Shown here: in pieces, positions 1 to 8,686 of the stretch
Layout of the letters: each line of letters starts with the position of its first letter
How positions within the stretch are numbered: position 1 is the stretch's first letter
DNA from: Rhodoglobus sp.
GTDB taxonomy: Bacteria > Actinomycetota > Actinomycetes > Actinomycetales > Microbacteriaceae
NCBI GenBank assembly: GCA_025464445.1
Contig: JAODLY010000055.1
Location: 34,549 to 98,548, forward strand
Direction of reading: 5' to 3'
DNA: 64,000 nucleotides
Translations under genes and position numbers: made by a program
The notes under the pieces: model-generated
What the model saw: only the letters and a program-made list of their open reading frames with translations
Told to the model about the DNA's origin: nothing
Databases searched by the model: none

Positions 1-1
1 C

Positions 2-988
2 GACGTCCTGAACGAGCAACTCGAGCGCGCCGACTTCTTCCTCGCTGCATCCGATCGGCAGAAGATGTTCTGGCTCGGCCAGCTCGCGGCGCTCGGGCGA
101 GTGAACCCCTCCAACTACGACGGCGACCCCGACCTCGACGGGCTAATCAGCGTCGCGCCGTTCGGCCTCTCCGAGGAGCCCCCGCGACACGAGCACGATG
201 TGCTCAAGGGTGTGAAGCCGGGCATCGGGCGCGACGACAAGCTCGTGCTGTGGAGTGGCGGGCTCTACAATTGGTTCGACCCGAAGACCCTCATCCGGGC
301 TGTCGCCGAGCTCTCGACGCGGCGTCACTCGGTGCGGCTGTTCTTCCAGGGCACGAAGAACCCGAACCCCAATGTTCCTGAGATGGCGATCGTCGCGGGG
401 TCGCGCGCTCTCGCCGAGCAGCTCGGTGTGCTGGACTCAGCGGTCTTCTTCAACGACTCCTGGGTCGACTTCGGCGAGCGCCAGAACTACCTCACCGAGG
501 CGGACGCCGGCGTGTCCACGCACTTCTCGCACATCGAGACCACGTTCTCGTTCCGCACGCGCATTCTCGACTACCTGTGGGCGGAGCTGCCGATGGTCGT
601 CACCGACGGTGACCACTTCGCAGAGCTGATCCGTGCCGAGAAACTCGGGATCGTCGTTGAGGCGGGCAACGTCTCCCAGCTCGCGGACGCCCTCGAGACA
701 GTACTCTTCGACGCCGAATTTGCGGCGGAAGCGAAGCGCAACATAACCCGCGTGCGCGAGCGCTATTACTGGGGCACGGCGCTCGCGCCCCTCATCGACT
801 TCGTCGCCCACCCGTACCACGCGGGCGACAACGCGGACGTCTCGTTGTCGGCTCGGGCGCGCGCACGAAAGAAGCGCAAGAAGCGCTCCGGACTGAGGCG
901 CGACGCCGAGCTCGCCCTGTTCTATCTGCGGTCGAACGGCCCCCGGGTGGTTATGGGCAAGGTTCTCAGGCGGCTTCGTCGATCATGA
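2..988 (+). CDS. glycosyltransferase, GT4-like (5' end outside window)
   Basis: This reading frame is open from the first complete codon at position 2, so the gene starts upstream and only the C-terminal part of about 328 residues is seen. The internal ATG at 65 is not the likely start, because the residues before it (DVLNEQLERADFFLAASDRQ) read as normal protein. The fold is GT-B-like: an LVLWSGGLYNWFDPKTLI segment, then a late VVTDGDHFAELI region, resembling the C-terminal nucleotide-sugar domain of GT4 enzymes. A basic RARARKKRKKR stretch near the end may contact the membrane. The stop overlaps the next gene by ATGA, so the two are co-transcribed. It probably transfers a sugar during surface polysaccharide assembly; donor and acceptor are unknown. 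Confidence 0.8.
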   Translation, partial: DVLNEQLERADFFLAASDRQKMFWLGQLAALGRVNPSNYDGDPDLDGLISVAPFGLSEEPPRHEHDVLKGVKPGIGRDDKLVLWSGGLYNWFDPKTLIRAVAELSTRRHSVRLFFQGTKNPNPNVPEMAIVAGSRALAEQLGVLDSAVFFNDSWVDFGERQNYLTEADAGVSTHFSHIETTFSFRTRILDYLWAELPMVVTDGDHFAELIRAEKLGIVVEAGNVSQLADALETVLFDAEFAAEAKRNITRVRERYYWGTALAPLIDFVAHPYHAGDNADVSLSARARARKKRKKRSGLRRDAELALFYLRSNGPRVVMGKVLRRLRRS

Positions 989-1983
989 TCGGACACCTCG
1001 GCGTCTCGATTGCGCTGTGCACCCACAACGGCGCCCGCTTCGTCGAGGAGCAGGTGCGCAGCATCCTCAAGCAGTCCGAATTGCCGGTGCAGGTCGTGCT
1101 CTCGGACGATGCTTCAACAGACGACACGGTCGCGCTCGTCGAGGGCCTGTGGGCCGATCTCGACCCCACGGGCGCCCCCGAGCTCGTCGTACTCCGCAAC
1201 GAGGCAGCGCTGGGAGTCGTCAGGAACTTCCAGCAGGCCGTCGAGGCGTGCAACTCCGAGCTCATCGCGCTCTCCGACCAGGACGATGTCTGGGCCCCAA
1301 ACCGTCTCGAAGCCATGTCGTCACGGTTCGAGTTGGATCCGACCCTCGAGCTGCTCTTCAGCAATGCGACGCTGATCGACGCCGAGGGGCGGCCGACCGG
1401 ATCGCTCTTCGAAGCTCTCGAGATCGATCGTCAGGACCTTGCCGACATCCGTCTGGGTGATGCTTTCGGAGTGCTACTGCGCCGCAACGTCGTCACGGGA
1501 GCGACGGCGGTATTCCGGCGGGAACTCGTCGAGCGTGCCATCCCGTTTCCCCCGACCTGGGTTCACGACGAGTGGCTGGCAATCATCGCGGCGGCCACAT
1601 CCAGGATCGATTGGATGCCTGATCGGCTCATCGGATACCGCCAACACGGTTCCAATCAGATCGGTGTCGCGGCGCCCACGTTGCGCTACAAGGTCGCCCG
1701 CGTACTGCAAGCGCGCGGTGATCGGTACACCGGTATGGTGGATCACTCCCAGGTGCTGCTCGACCGTCTTCGCCGCCTCGGTGTCGGCGACGAGCTAATC
1801 GCTCTCACAGAGGCGAAGGTCGCCCACGACCGGTTCCGGGCGGGGCTGCCGGCAAATCGACTCGCTCGCATTGCGCCAGTCTTGCGCTCGGCGAGCACGG
1901 GGGCCTACGCAAGATTCTGCAGCCGCAAGCGCCTCGACATCCTGCGCGACCTGCTACAGCCGGGGACGTCGCTGGAAGCCTAA
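985..1983 (+). CDS. glycosyltransferase family 2 (rhamnosyltransferase-like)
   Basis: A 332-residue cytoplasmic family-2 glycosyltransferase with a GT-A fold. The N-terminus has the classic layout: SIALCTHNGARFVEEQ, then VLSDDASTDDT with the donor-binding acidic residues, then LIALSDQDDVWAPNRLEAM, where the DQDDVW motif is typical of rhamnosyltransferase-like members. A WVHDEW motif near residue 195 fits the catalytic-base region. The start overlaps the preceding glycosyltransferase stop as ATGA, which argues for translational coupling. Its stop overlaps the stop of the convergent DUF2142 gene by 4 bp. It most likely adds a deoxyhexose to a lipid-linked glycan; the substrate is inferred from motif similarity only. 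Confidence 0.88.
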   Translation: MIGHLGVSIALCTHNGARFVEEQVRSILKQSELPVQVVLSDDASTDDTVALVEGLWADLDPTGAPELVVLRNEAALGVVRNFQQAVEACNSELIALSDQDDVWAPNRLEAMSSRFELDPTLELLFSNATLIDAEGRPTGSLFEALEIDRQDLADIRLGDAFGVLLRRNVVTGATAVFRRELVERAIPFPPTWVHDEWLAIIAAATSRIDWMPDRLIGYRQHGSNQIGVAAPTLRYKVARVLQARGDRYTGMVDHSQVLLDRLRRLGVGDELIALTEAKVAHDRFRAGLPANRLARIAPVLRSASTGAYARFCSRKRLDILRDLLQPGTSLEA

Positions 1984-3548
1984 CCCCGAAGCCGGGTCGG
2001 CCGTGTGGCCGCAAGACGGATTGCCGCCCAGGAGGTCGCGATGCCGAGTGCGAGGAAGACGGCGACGAGCAGGATTGCCCCGCCCGGCGGCGCCCAGCGC
2101 GGAGCGAGGAACAGCTCGGGCCAAGGGCCGTGGGCGCCCACCGCATATCGATGCAGTACGGAAGCGAACGCATAGGACTGCGCAGCCGCCCACGCGACCC
2201 CGGTGCCGAGAATCAGAGTGCGGGCGATGTCAGGGGGCAGGGAGTCGAAGCGCTTCGCGAGCACGGTACCGGCGCCGATGAGGAGGATCGCCAGAAGTGG
2301 TAGCGCATAGCGCCCCTGCCAGATGAATCCGCCCCCTCTGATGAAAGCGGCCTGCGCCAATGCAGGCAGGATGACGAATGAGCCCGCGAGTACGGCAACG
2401 AACAGCCGCTGCCTGGTCTTCAGCAGAAGCAAGGACGAGATGACCAGTCCACCGATGAGGAGCGTCCACAGGATGTACACCTCGGTCGGCGCGGCCGTGT
2501 CCAGCCAGCCGAAAACACCCACCATCTCGCGCATCTGGTTGCCCAGCTGCGCGAGCATAAGGAAGAACCCTGTGACCGGGGATGCTCCGAAATACGGGAC
2601 TTCGGTCGCAGTCGTCGCGGGGTCGACGTGGGCGGCGAGAGAGTTGGACGTGAGCACCCATATCACCGCGAAGATCGCGGACGCCGCAATCACCCCGGCC
2701 GCGATGCGCACAGCAGTCGACCGGATGAGCATCCGCAGCCGATCGCGGTCGGCTAGCAGCAGTGGCGCCAAGACGGCGACGGCGACCCACAAGGGCGACA
2801 GTCCCCGCATGTTCGCTGCGACAAGACCGGCGACGGCCGCAATCGCCGACCGGCTGGTGAGGAGGCGCGGGTCCGCTTGGATCACCACGCTCAGGATGGC
2901 AGTGAAGGCCGCCAGGGTGGCGGCGATCTCCACCGAGTTGGGATTCACGGTTCCCGACAGGAACAGGACCATCGGTGTGATCGTCACCCCGAGGGCGATG
3001 AGCGGCAGCGCGCGGTGCCGCCACGTGGAAATCATCATCGCAGCGAGTGCGAGGAACCCTGCAGCAATCACGGCACTCACGATCCGCATGGCATAGACCC
3101 CCGACGAGTCACCGCTGAGGAGCGTCGGCCAGCCGACAAGTAGGTAGTACAGCGGATTGTAGAGACCGGCTGTAGTCGCGGACTCGACGATGGCATCGGG
3201 GTCACCCGGAACCCCAGGAATACAGTCCGCTGTCGCATCCTCATTGTTCGCTGTGCAGGTCTGCGCATGGGTCCACGCGACGTACTCGGGAACGTCGACC
3301 TTGGTACCGTCGCGGCCGAAGGCTCCCGAGTACTCTCCCAATGCGATAGATGCGGCTTTCACCATGTGCGCGGGCTCGTCGGGCGCGGCAGCGATCGGGG
3401 TAGCGAGGGACCAGAGCACGGAGAGGCCGGAGAGCAACACCCATGAGACGAAAAATGTGGCGAGCATCCGTCGTCCACGCGGGCTGGCATCGACGGCCTC
3501 GTCGGGGATTGTCGCGGCCGGAAATGGCGCTCGTGCTGGCATGACCAC
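1980..3548 (-). CDS. DUF2142 family multi-pass membrane protein
   Basis: A 522-residue integral membrane protein with many hydrophobic helices. A conserved segment near residue 55, ATPIAAAPDEPAHMVKAA, contains the DEPAH motif that characterises DUF2142. The family resembles GT-C glycosyltransferases that use polyprenyl-phosphate sugars on the outer face, and the acidic residues of DEPAH lie in the first extracytoplasmic loop, as in GT-C enzymes. A GTG start at 3548 with AGGA seven bases upstream fits better than the ATG at 3542. It is divergent from the 609-residue membrane protein and convergent with the upstream glycosyltransferase. A role in decorating the surface polysaccharide is inferred from position. 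Confidence 0.8.
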   Translation of the reverse strand: MVMPARAPFPAATIPDEAVDASPRGRRMLATFFVSWVLLSGLSVLWSLATPIAAAPDEPAHMVKAASIALGEYSGAFGRDGTKVDVPEYVAWTHAQTCTANNEDATADCIPGVPGDPDAIVESATTAGLYNPLYYLLVGWPTLLSGDSSGVYAMRIVSAVIAAGFLALAAMMISTWRHRALPLIALGVTITPMVLFLSGTVNPNSVEIAATLAAFTAILSVVIQADPRLLTSRSAIAAVAGLVAANMRGLSPLWVAVAVLAPLLLADRDRLRMLIRSTAVRIAAGVIAASAIFAVIWVLTSNSLAAHVDPATTATEVPYFGASPVTGFFLMLAQLGNQMREMVGVFGWLDTAAPTEVYILWTLLIGGLVISSLLLLKTRQRLFVAVLAGSFVILPALAQAAFIRGGGFIWQGRYALPLLAILLIGAGTVLAKRFDSLPPDIARTLILGTGVAWAAAQSYAFASVLHRYAVGAHGPWPELFLAPRWAPPGGAILLVAVFLALGIATSWAAIRLAATRPTRLRG

Positions 3549-3632
3549 GATCGTATCCTGAAGGTCTCGGGTCGGCCTTCGTGGTAAATTGTCGCTTCTG
3601 CAAGACTCGGCGCGACAGGGGCCAATTTCTCA

Positions 3633-5462
3633 ATGAATGCGATTGGTGAGCGTCGTGCCGCATTCGTCGTCCTGGTTCTTGCCCTGACCGTAGCGGTGGG
3701 CGTCGTACTCGACGTCATCGGGTTGGCACCGTGGGTGCTTATCGCTTCGACTTCTGCGACGGTTGTCCTTGTCCTGGGCCAACGGATGGCGTGGATACCC
3801 GCAGTGGCTGCTGGGATCGTGCTGCTACTCGCGTTCGACGCCGTCTTCGTGAGGGTCGCCCAGCCGATCGACCTGGGCCTGGCGGCAAAGAACCGCCTCG
3901 TCCTCGTCGTCATCGCGACGCTCGCGCTCGTAGTCCTGTGGTTGTTGCGCCGATCACTACGACTGGTCCGCACCGGGGCCGCCCGCCCGCTCTTCTTTGC
4001 GTTAGCTCCCCTCCTGGTGGCGGCGGTCGCGGCGGTCGCAGTCGCCGCCGCATCCAGGGGAACGCGGGTCGCCTGGTCGATGCAGAATGACGCCGTCTGG
4101 AACACGATGATGGCGAGGGTCGTCTGGAGCGACCAAGGTGCGAGTCCCGAGCATCCCAATGTGTCGCCGCTGGTTCAGGCCCTGCTCGCGGGGGCGTTCG
4201 CACCTGGCCGCGAGGCCGTCCCCATGGCCGACCTGCTACAGCACGACGTGACCCGGCAAGCCGAATTGTGGCTGCTTATGGTGTTCGCCTCGGGAGCGCT
4301 CGCTGCACTTGTCGCCTGGATCGGATTGCGTCGGCTTGCCCCGGTTCCGCGCGCGCTCGCGGCGTTCGTCATCGCCTTCCTTCCCCTGTCGTGGTACGGC
4401 GCGGGATACGCGTTCCAGTTCGGGTTCTTCAACGCGACAATCTCGCTGATCGCCTTGCTGTGTGCGTGGATCGGGTGGACGACTGCGAAAGATGGGCGGT
4501 TCGGCTCCATCGTCATCCTCTCGGGTTCGACAATCGTTCTCTTGGCGACCTGGGCTCCCCTCGGTATCGTGCCCATCATGCTTGGCATCGGAGTGCTCGC
4601 GTGGGCGCCGCGGGATTGGTGGCGCAGCATCCGTCGCGCTCGAGCAGTCGGGCTGGTTGCAGCCCTGGCGGTCATTCCGCTGTACCTGCTCGCCGTGACT
4701 CTTCCCGACATCCTGCGTGACGGCAAAGGCCTTAGCGCCAACGGCGGCATCATCGCCATCAGCCCTTGGCATGTGCTGTTGGTTGGGGCCGTTGCACTCG
4801 CCAGCTCGGCATGGATCGCGTTCCGTTCACCCGGCAGGGATCGCGTGCCCTTCGTCGGCGTAGCCCTTGTCGGCGTGGCTTCCGCGGTTGCGCTGAGTTA
4901 CCTCATGCTGCAGCGGTCCGGGCAGGATTCCCTTTGGGGCTATTATCCCCAGAAGCTCTCCTGGCTCGTGGCTACACTCCTGGTCATAGTTATCGCCGTC
5001 ACTCTCGTGGATCTTGCGCCGGTCCGCCCGCGCGCGCGGAGGGGTTGGCTCGCCGTTGCGGCTATCGTCGTGGTCATTCTCATTTGCTTGCCGCGGCCAA
5101 CAACGACGGTGGCGGCGATTCTCGCGTCCGCGCTCTCGCCCGCACCCCAGATTGTGCCCGACCCGACCATGGAGCGGCTGTTCATCGCATCGGATCCGTC
5201 GCGCCTCAACATCTTCGCCAGGTATGCATCGCCCGGCGAGGATGCCTTCGCGAACGGGTGGCTGTTGCAGCAATACGCGAAGTCCGGCCAGGACCCCGTG
5301 CGGTCGTTTGCGTATACCCTCGACGGCACGGATCCTGTTCAGGTCTGCGCGTTGGCAGGGACCAAGCGAGTCGATCTGGTCGTTCGTACCAAGGATCCCG
5401 AGCTCGGTGCACTCCTGTCGGGAACATGCCCCGGCGCGCCGATGAAGGTAGTCGTTGACTGA
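3633..5462 (+). CDS. large integral membrane protein, possible GT-C glycosyltransferase
   Basis: A 609-residue protein with many transmembrane helices and a soluble C-terminal domain of about 90 residues, predicted to face outward. I do not recognise the family with certainty. The first long loop carries WSMQNDAVWNTMMARVVWSD, whose aspartate sits where GT-C enzymes keep a catalytic acid. The C-terminal part (PSRLNIFARYASPGEDAFAN) looks globular. The gene overlaps the flippase start by 8 bp, so the two are probably one transcript. No strong ribosome-binding site precedes the ATG. Alternatives are a polymerase or an O-acyl transferase. A glycan role is inferred from the neighbouring flippase and glycosyltransferases. 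Confidence 0.7.
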   Translation: MNAIGERRAAFVVLVLALTVAVGVVLDVIGLAPWVLIASTSATVVLVLGQRMAWIPAVAAGIVLLLAFDAVFVRVAQPIDLGLAAKNRLVLVVIATLALVVLWLLRRSLRLVRTGAARPLFFALAPLLVAAVAAVAVAAASRGTRVAWSMQNDAVWNTMMARVVWSDQGASPEHPNVSPLVQALLAGAFAPGREAVPMADLLQHDVTRQAELWLLMVFASGALAALVAWIGLRRLAPVPRALAAFVIAFLPLSWYGAGYAFQFGFFNATISLIALLCAWIGWTTAKDGRFGSIVILSGSTIVLLATWAPLGIVPIMLGIGVLAWAPRDWWRSIRRARAVGLVAALAVIPLYLLAVTLPDILRDGKGLSANGGIIAISPWHVLLVGAVALASSAWIAFRSPGRDRVPFVGVALVGVASAVALSYLMLQRSGQDSLWGYYPQKLSWLVATLLVIVIAVTLVDLAPVRPRARRGWLAVAAIVVVILICLPRPTTTVAAILASALSPAPQIVPDPTMERLFIASDPSRLNIFARYASPGEDAFANGWLLQQYAKSGQDPVRSFAYTLDGTDPVQVCALAGTKRVDLVVRTKDPELGALLSGTCPGAPMKVVVD

Positions 5463-6714
5463 GCGGGGGCCGCGCCGCGCAGAGGGGCTCTCGATCGTCA
5501 CGGGCGCTACTGTCATCGCCGGTCTCGGGGCCTATGCGATCACTACCCTCATCGCGCGCGGCCTCGGCGACGACTATCACCTTTTCGCGATTTTCTGGTC
5601 GGTCCTCTATCTAGTTGCGGGAGCCCTTGCCGGCGTGCAGCAGGAGGTCACGAGGGCCACCGGCCCGCGCTCCGTGAACGGTGGCGTGGTTCGCCCCGCG
5701 AACGTGATCGCGTTTTCATTGGCCGCCGCGGTCGTCGCCGCCCTCGTGGTGGCCGCGACCAGCCCCGTCTGGGCACCGTCCGTCTTCGGCGCCAGCGCGA
5801 TGCAGCTGGTGCTGCCGCTCTCAGTCGGCACCGCCCTGTACCTCCTGCTCACCGCCGCGACCGGCACGATGTATGGGACATACGCGTGGCGGCGCCTCGC
5901 CGCGTTCATAATCCTCGACGTGGCCTTCAGGCTTCTGCTCGTGGCCATTGGGCTCGCCCTGGGTATCGGGGTCGTGGGCCTGGCGTGGGCTGCAGTCGTG
6001 CCCTTCCTGCTGGTCATCCTTACCGTAGTCGTGCCGGCCCGTGACGAACTCTTCGCCAGGACTCGGCTCGATGTCGGGTATGGCGCCGCCACGCTCAACG
6101 TGTTGCGCACGGTGATCGCTGCTGGTTCGGCGGCGGTGCTCGTGAGCGGCTTCCCGCTACTGGCGGGGATCACGACCCCCAATGGTGCGCCCTCCCAGCT
6201 CAGCGCTGTTGTGTTCGCGCTGACCATCACCCGGGCCCCGATTGTGATCGCCACGCTCTCGCTCCAAAGTTATCTGCTGGTGCAGTTCAGGGACCACCCT
6301 GAGCGGACCCTGAGGCTGCTCGCCGTCATTGCCGTCGGGATGGCCGCCGTGGGCACCTTGCTCGCGCTGCTCGCGTGGTGGATCGGCGCCGACGTCATCG
6401 TATGGCTCGCAGGGGAGGGATTCAGACTTCCTGCTGGCTACGTCGGCCTATTGGTGGCGACATCCATAGCTACAGGATGGATCATGATTGCGGGCATTGC
6501 CGTGCTCGCGCGGGGCAGGCACACGGCCTATTCGGCAGGCTGGTTCGTGGCTGCGGCAGTTGCTGTCCTGCTCATGTTTGTGCCCGGTGACCTGTTCACC
6601 CGCTCAGTGGTGGCCCTAGCCGTTGGACCTCTTGCCGGACTTGTCGTTCATCTCGTCGCCTTGCTCGGCCGTTCCCGAAGCCAGTTCCTGCTGCGCGATC
6701 CTCAGGTCGAGTAG
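5455..6714 (+). CDS. Wzx-like polysaccharide flippase / MATE-fold membrane protein
   Basis: A 419-residue protein that is almost entirely hydrophobic helices, with the repeating pattern of polysaccharide-exporter (MOP/MVF superfamily) proteins. The N-terminus (SIVTGATVIAGLGAYAITTL) followed by ARGLGDDYHLFAIFWS resembles the first two helices of Wzx flippases. The start is TTG at 5455, inside the preceding gene, giving an 8-bp overlap. The likely job is moving lipid-linked oligosaccharide across the cytoplasmic membrane for the polymerases encoded nearby. The last 99 bp overlap the 3' end of the DUF2304 gene on the opposite strand. It is slightly shorter than many Wzx proteins (usually 400-480). 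Confidence 0.75.
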   Translation: MTERGPRRAEGLSIVTGATVIAGLGAYAITTLIARGLGDDYHLFAIFWSVLYLVAGALAGVQQEVTRATGPRSVNGGVVRPANVIAFSLAAAVVAALVVAATSPVWAPSVFGASAMQLVLPLSVGTALYLLLTAATGTMYGTYAWRRLAAFIILDVAFRLLLVAIGLALGIGVVGLAWAAVVPFLLVILTVVVPARDELFARTRLDVGYGAATLNVLRTVIAAGSAAVLVSGFPLLAGITTPNGAPSQLSAVVFALTITRAPIVIATLSLQSYLLVQFRDHPERTLRLLAVIAVGMAAVGTLLALLAWWIGADVIVWLAGEGFRLPAGYVGLLVATSIATGWIMIAGIAVLARGRHTAYSAGWFVAAAVAVLLMFVPGDLFTRSVVALAVGPLAGLVVHLVALLGRSRSQFLLRDPQVE

Positions 6715-7026
6715 CGCGACCTCTTCGGCGAGGACTCTCGTTTGGTTCTCGAGCTTCGTCAGTTCTGCGCTGTGCTGGATGCACACGAGGAAGAGAACTG
6801 CGATGCTGACGAAGAAGACCATGTTCGTCGGCAGGCCGATACCGACGAGCTTGGCCGCCCATTCGAGCAACCCCGGGAAGACCCCGACGACGAGCGCGAG
6901 CGCGCCGGCGACGAGCCACCAGATCGCATGGCGCTCCCTCAAGCGTCCGCGGCGGAGCATCTCAACCACGACGATCAGGGTGAGCAGGGCCGAACAGATC
7001 CCGAATATATAGCTGGCGATGCTCAT
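6616..7026 (-). CDS. DUF2304 domain membrane protein
   Basis: A 136-residue small membrane protein with three hydrophobic segments (about residues 4-22, 33-50 and 60-80) followed by a charged helical tail, HSAELTKLENQTRVLAEEVA, typical of DUF2304. Its ATG overlaps the stop of the upstream DPM1-like glycosyltransferase (ATGA), the usual gene pairing for this family. DUF2304 proteins are thought to be partners of polyprenyl-phosphate glycosyltransferases, but the biochemical role is not established. A longer frame upstream runs antisense through the glycosyltransferase and was discarded. The C-terminal coding sequence overlaps the convergent flippase gene for 99 bp. Confidence 0.82.
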   Translation of the reverse strand: MSIASYIFGICSALLTLIVVVEMLRRGRLRERHAIWWLVAGALALVVGVFPGLLEWAAKLVGIGLPTNMVFFVSIAVLFLVCIQHSAELTKLENQTRVLAEEVALLDLRIAQQELASGTAEQGDEMNDKSGKRSNG

Positions 7027-7751
7027 GACTCGATTGCCTTCGCAGCTGGAGGACGGGCCAGAGCGAAGGTGAGCGCGACTATCGCCCTCCCGAGGTAAAG
7101 GGCCGCCTTGATCGGGTGATGAGAAGGCGTGCCGCCCGAGCGCACGCGCATCGACGCTGGCACCTGGCGGATGGTGTACCCGGCCCGTGCCGCCATCACG
7201 AGAGCCTCGATGGTGTCTCCCAGATATTCGGCAGGATAGTGCTCGGCGAAAAGACGCACGGCACGGGGCCCACTCGCCTTCAACCCTGAGGTCGTGTCGG
7301 TGAGTCTGGTCTTTGCGACGCGGCTCAGGATCGCCGCCAGCATCCACATCGTCCAGCGACGCGGCCCCCTGACCGAATAGTTACCCTTACCTGCAAAGCG
7401 CGCGCCGATCACGAGATCCGCGCCTGCCAGCGCTTCGAGAAGGGCGGGCACATTTCGCGGATCATGCTGCCCATCGGAGTCGATCTGCACGACGTTGTCG
7501 TACCCGTACCTGAGGGCGTATTTGAATCCGAGCCGCATGGCGCCGCCCACGCCGAGGTTGAAGGGCAGAGTAGCGACCGTCGCCCCAGCCGCACGCGCCA
7601 CATCACCTGTCGTGTCGGTCGAACCATCGTCGACCACAAGGCAACCGACGCCAGGAAGGGTCGAAAGCACCTCTGCCACCACGCTCCCCACCGACGCATG
7701 CTCGTTGAGTGCAGGCATCACGATGAGAGTACGGCCGAAGGTGGTGGGCAT
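7023..7751 (-). CDS. polyprenyl-phosphate glycosyltransferase, GT2 (DPM1-like)
   Basis: A 242-residue family-2 enzyme with the full DPM1-type set: MPALNEHASVGSVVAEVL, the donor site VVDDGSTDTTGDVARAAGA, FNLGVGGAMRLGFKYA, and VQIDSDGQHDP for metal binding. Such enzymes transfer mannose or glucose from a nucleotide sugar to polyprenyl phosphate on the inner membrane face, supplying GT-C enzymes outside. This protein lacks the C-terminal transmembrane helices of GtrB types; the DUF2304 partner encoded next to it may provide membrane anchoring. It is third in a four-gene operon on the minus strand. Whether the sugar is mannose or glucose cannot be read from sequence. Confidence 0.88.
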   Translation of the reverse strand: MPTTFGRTLIVMPALNEHASVGSVVAEVLSTLPGVGCLVVDDGSTDTTGDVARAAGATVATLPFNLGVGGAMRLGFKYALRYGYDNVVQIDSDGQHDPRNVPALLEALAGADLVIGARFAGKGNYSVRGPRRWTMWMLAAILSRVAKTRLTDTTSGLKASGPRAVRLFAEHYPAEYLGDTIEALVMAARAGYTIRQVPASMRVRSGGTPSHHPIKAALYLGRAIVALTFALARPPAAKAIES

Positions 7752-7787
7752 GGAGGAAATATTACCGGCTATGCGCGGCGTTCCTGG

Positions 7788-8678
7788 CTAGCGGCCGCGG
7801 ACGCTCGCCATGTGGGAAGCCAGGGCGATCGCCCCCCGACGATCACCCCGCAGGATGGCACCGGGCAACTGACTGGCAGCGTGGAGACGCGAGCTCAAGT
7901 GGGCGTGGGCCGTCCGTGCGGCAACATTCCAACCCCGCGCGCGCATCCGGGCCGCGATCTCGGCAAAGAACGTCCGCTCTTCAAGGAACCTCTTGTCGTT
8001 TCCACCGGTCCATGTCGAAGCGCTTGCTCTGTGCCGTCGGTACTCGAACACCAGTTGATCGTCGACGATGAGTTCGCCGTCGCGTTCCGCGATCTCGAGC
8101 TGTAGCGCGAGGTCCAGGACGATGTCGTAGTCTTCGCGGAAGCCGTGCGATCTGAGCGCGCTGAGCTTCCAACAGAGCGAGGGGAAGTATGTCCAGTTTC
8201 CACGCAGCAGGCTGACGGCGAGTTGCTGGCCTGAGAGGCGCAGGGGCATTCGGCCCCGGGGGCGGTACGCGGCCTTCACCCGGTCAGCCAGGGGTCGGCT
8301 GCGGTCGCCATCTGCGTCGATCGTCGTGACGCCCGGCTGGATGTAGTCCGCGTCGGGGAACTCCACGAACAATTCGCTGAGCCGCTCCACATACCCTGAA
8401 AGCATGACGTCGTCGCATCCCATGATGACTATGTGTTCGGCGCGCGCGAGTTCTATGCAGCGCTGGAAGTTGCCGCTGATGCCCAGATTGACCTCGTTGA
8501 CGACATATTCGACCCTGGAATCGTTCAGACCACCAAAGTACGCCGCAGGCTCAGAGCTGGGGTAGCGATCGTCAACCACAACGAGACGCCACTCGCCTCG
8601 CTGTGCTCGCACGCTTTCGACAGCGATTTTCAGGTGCTCCACGCTGCCGTAGAACGGCATCATGATATCGATCGCCAC
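7788..8678 (-). CDS. glycosyltransferase family 2
   Basis: A 296-residue GT-A enzyme. Residues 1-12 give the first strand (IDIMMPFYGSVEHLKIA), followed by VVVDDRYPSSEPAAYF and then HIVIMGCDDVMLSGYVERL, where the GCDD motif replaces the usual DxD. The GTG start at 8678 has AGG seven bases upstream. It follows the GT4 gene by only 8 bp and precedes the DPM1-like gene by 36 bp, so it lies in the same minus-strand operon. It probably extends the lipid-linked repeat unit in the cytoplasm; donor and acceptor are unknown. The C-terminal 60 residues are basic and alanine-rich. Confidence 0.85.
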   Translation of the reverse strand: MAIDIMMPFYGSVEHLKIAVESVRAQRGEWRLVVVDDRYPSSEPAAYFGGLNDSRVEYVVNEVNLGISGNFQRCIELARAEHIVIMGCDDVMLSGYVERLSELFVEFPDADYIQPGVTTIDADGDRSRPLADRVKAAYRPRGRMPLRLSGQQLAVSLLRGNWTYFPSLCWKLSALRSHGFREDYDIVLDLALQLEIAERDGELIVDDQLVFEYRRHRASASTWTGGNDKRFLEERTFFAEIAARMRARGWNVAARTAHAHLSSRLHAASQLPGAILRGDRRGAIALASHMASVRGR

Positions 8679-8686
8679 GCCAGAGC

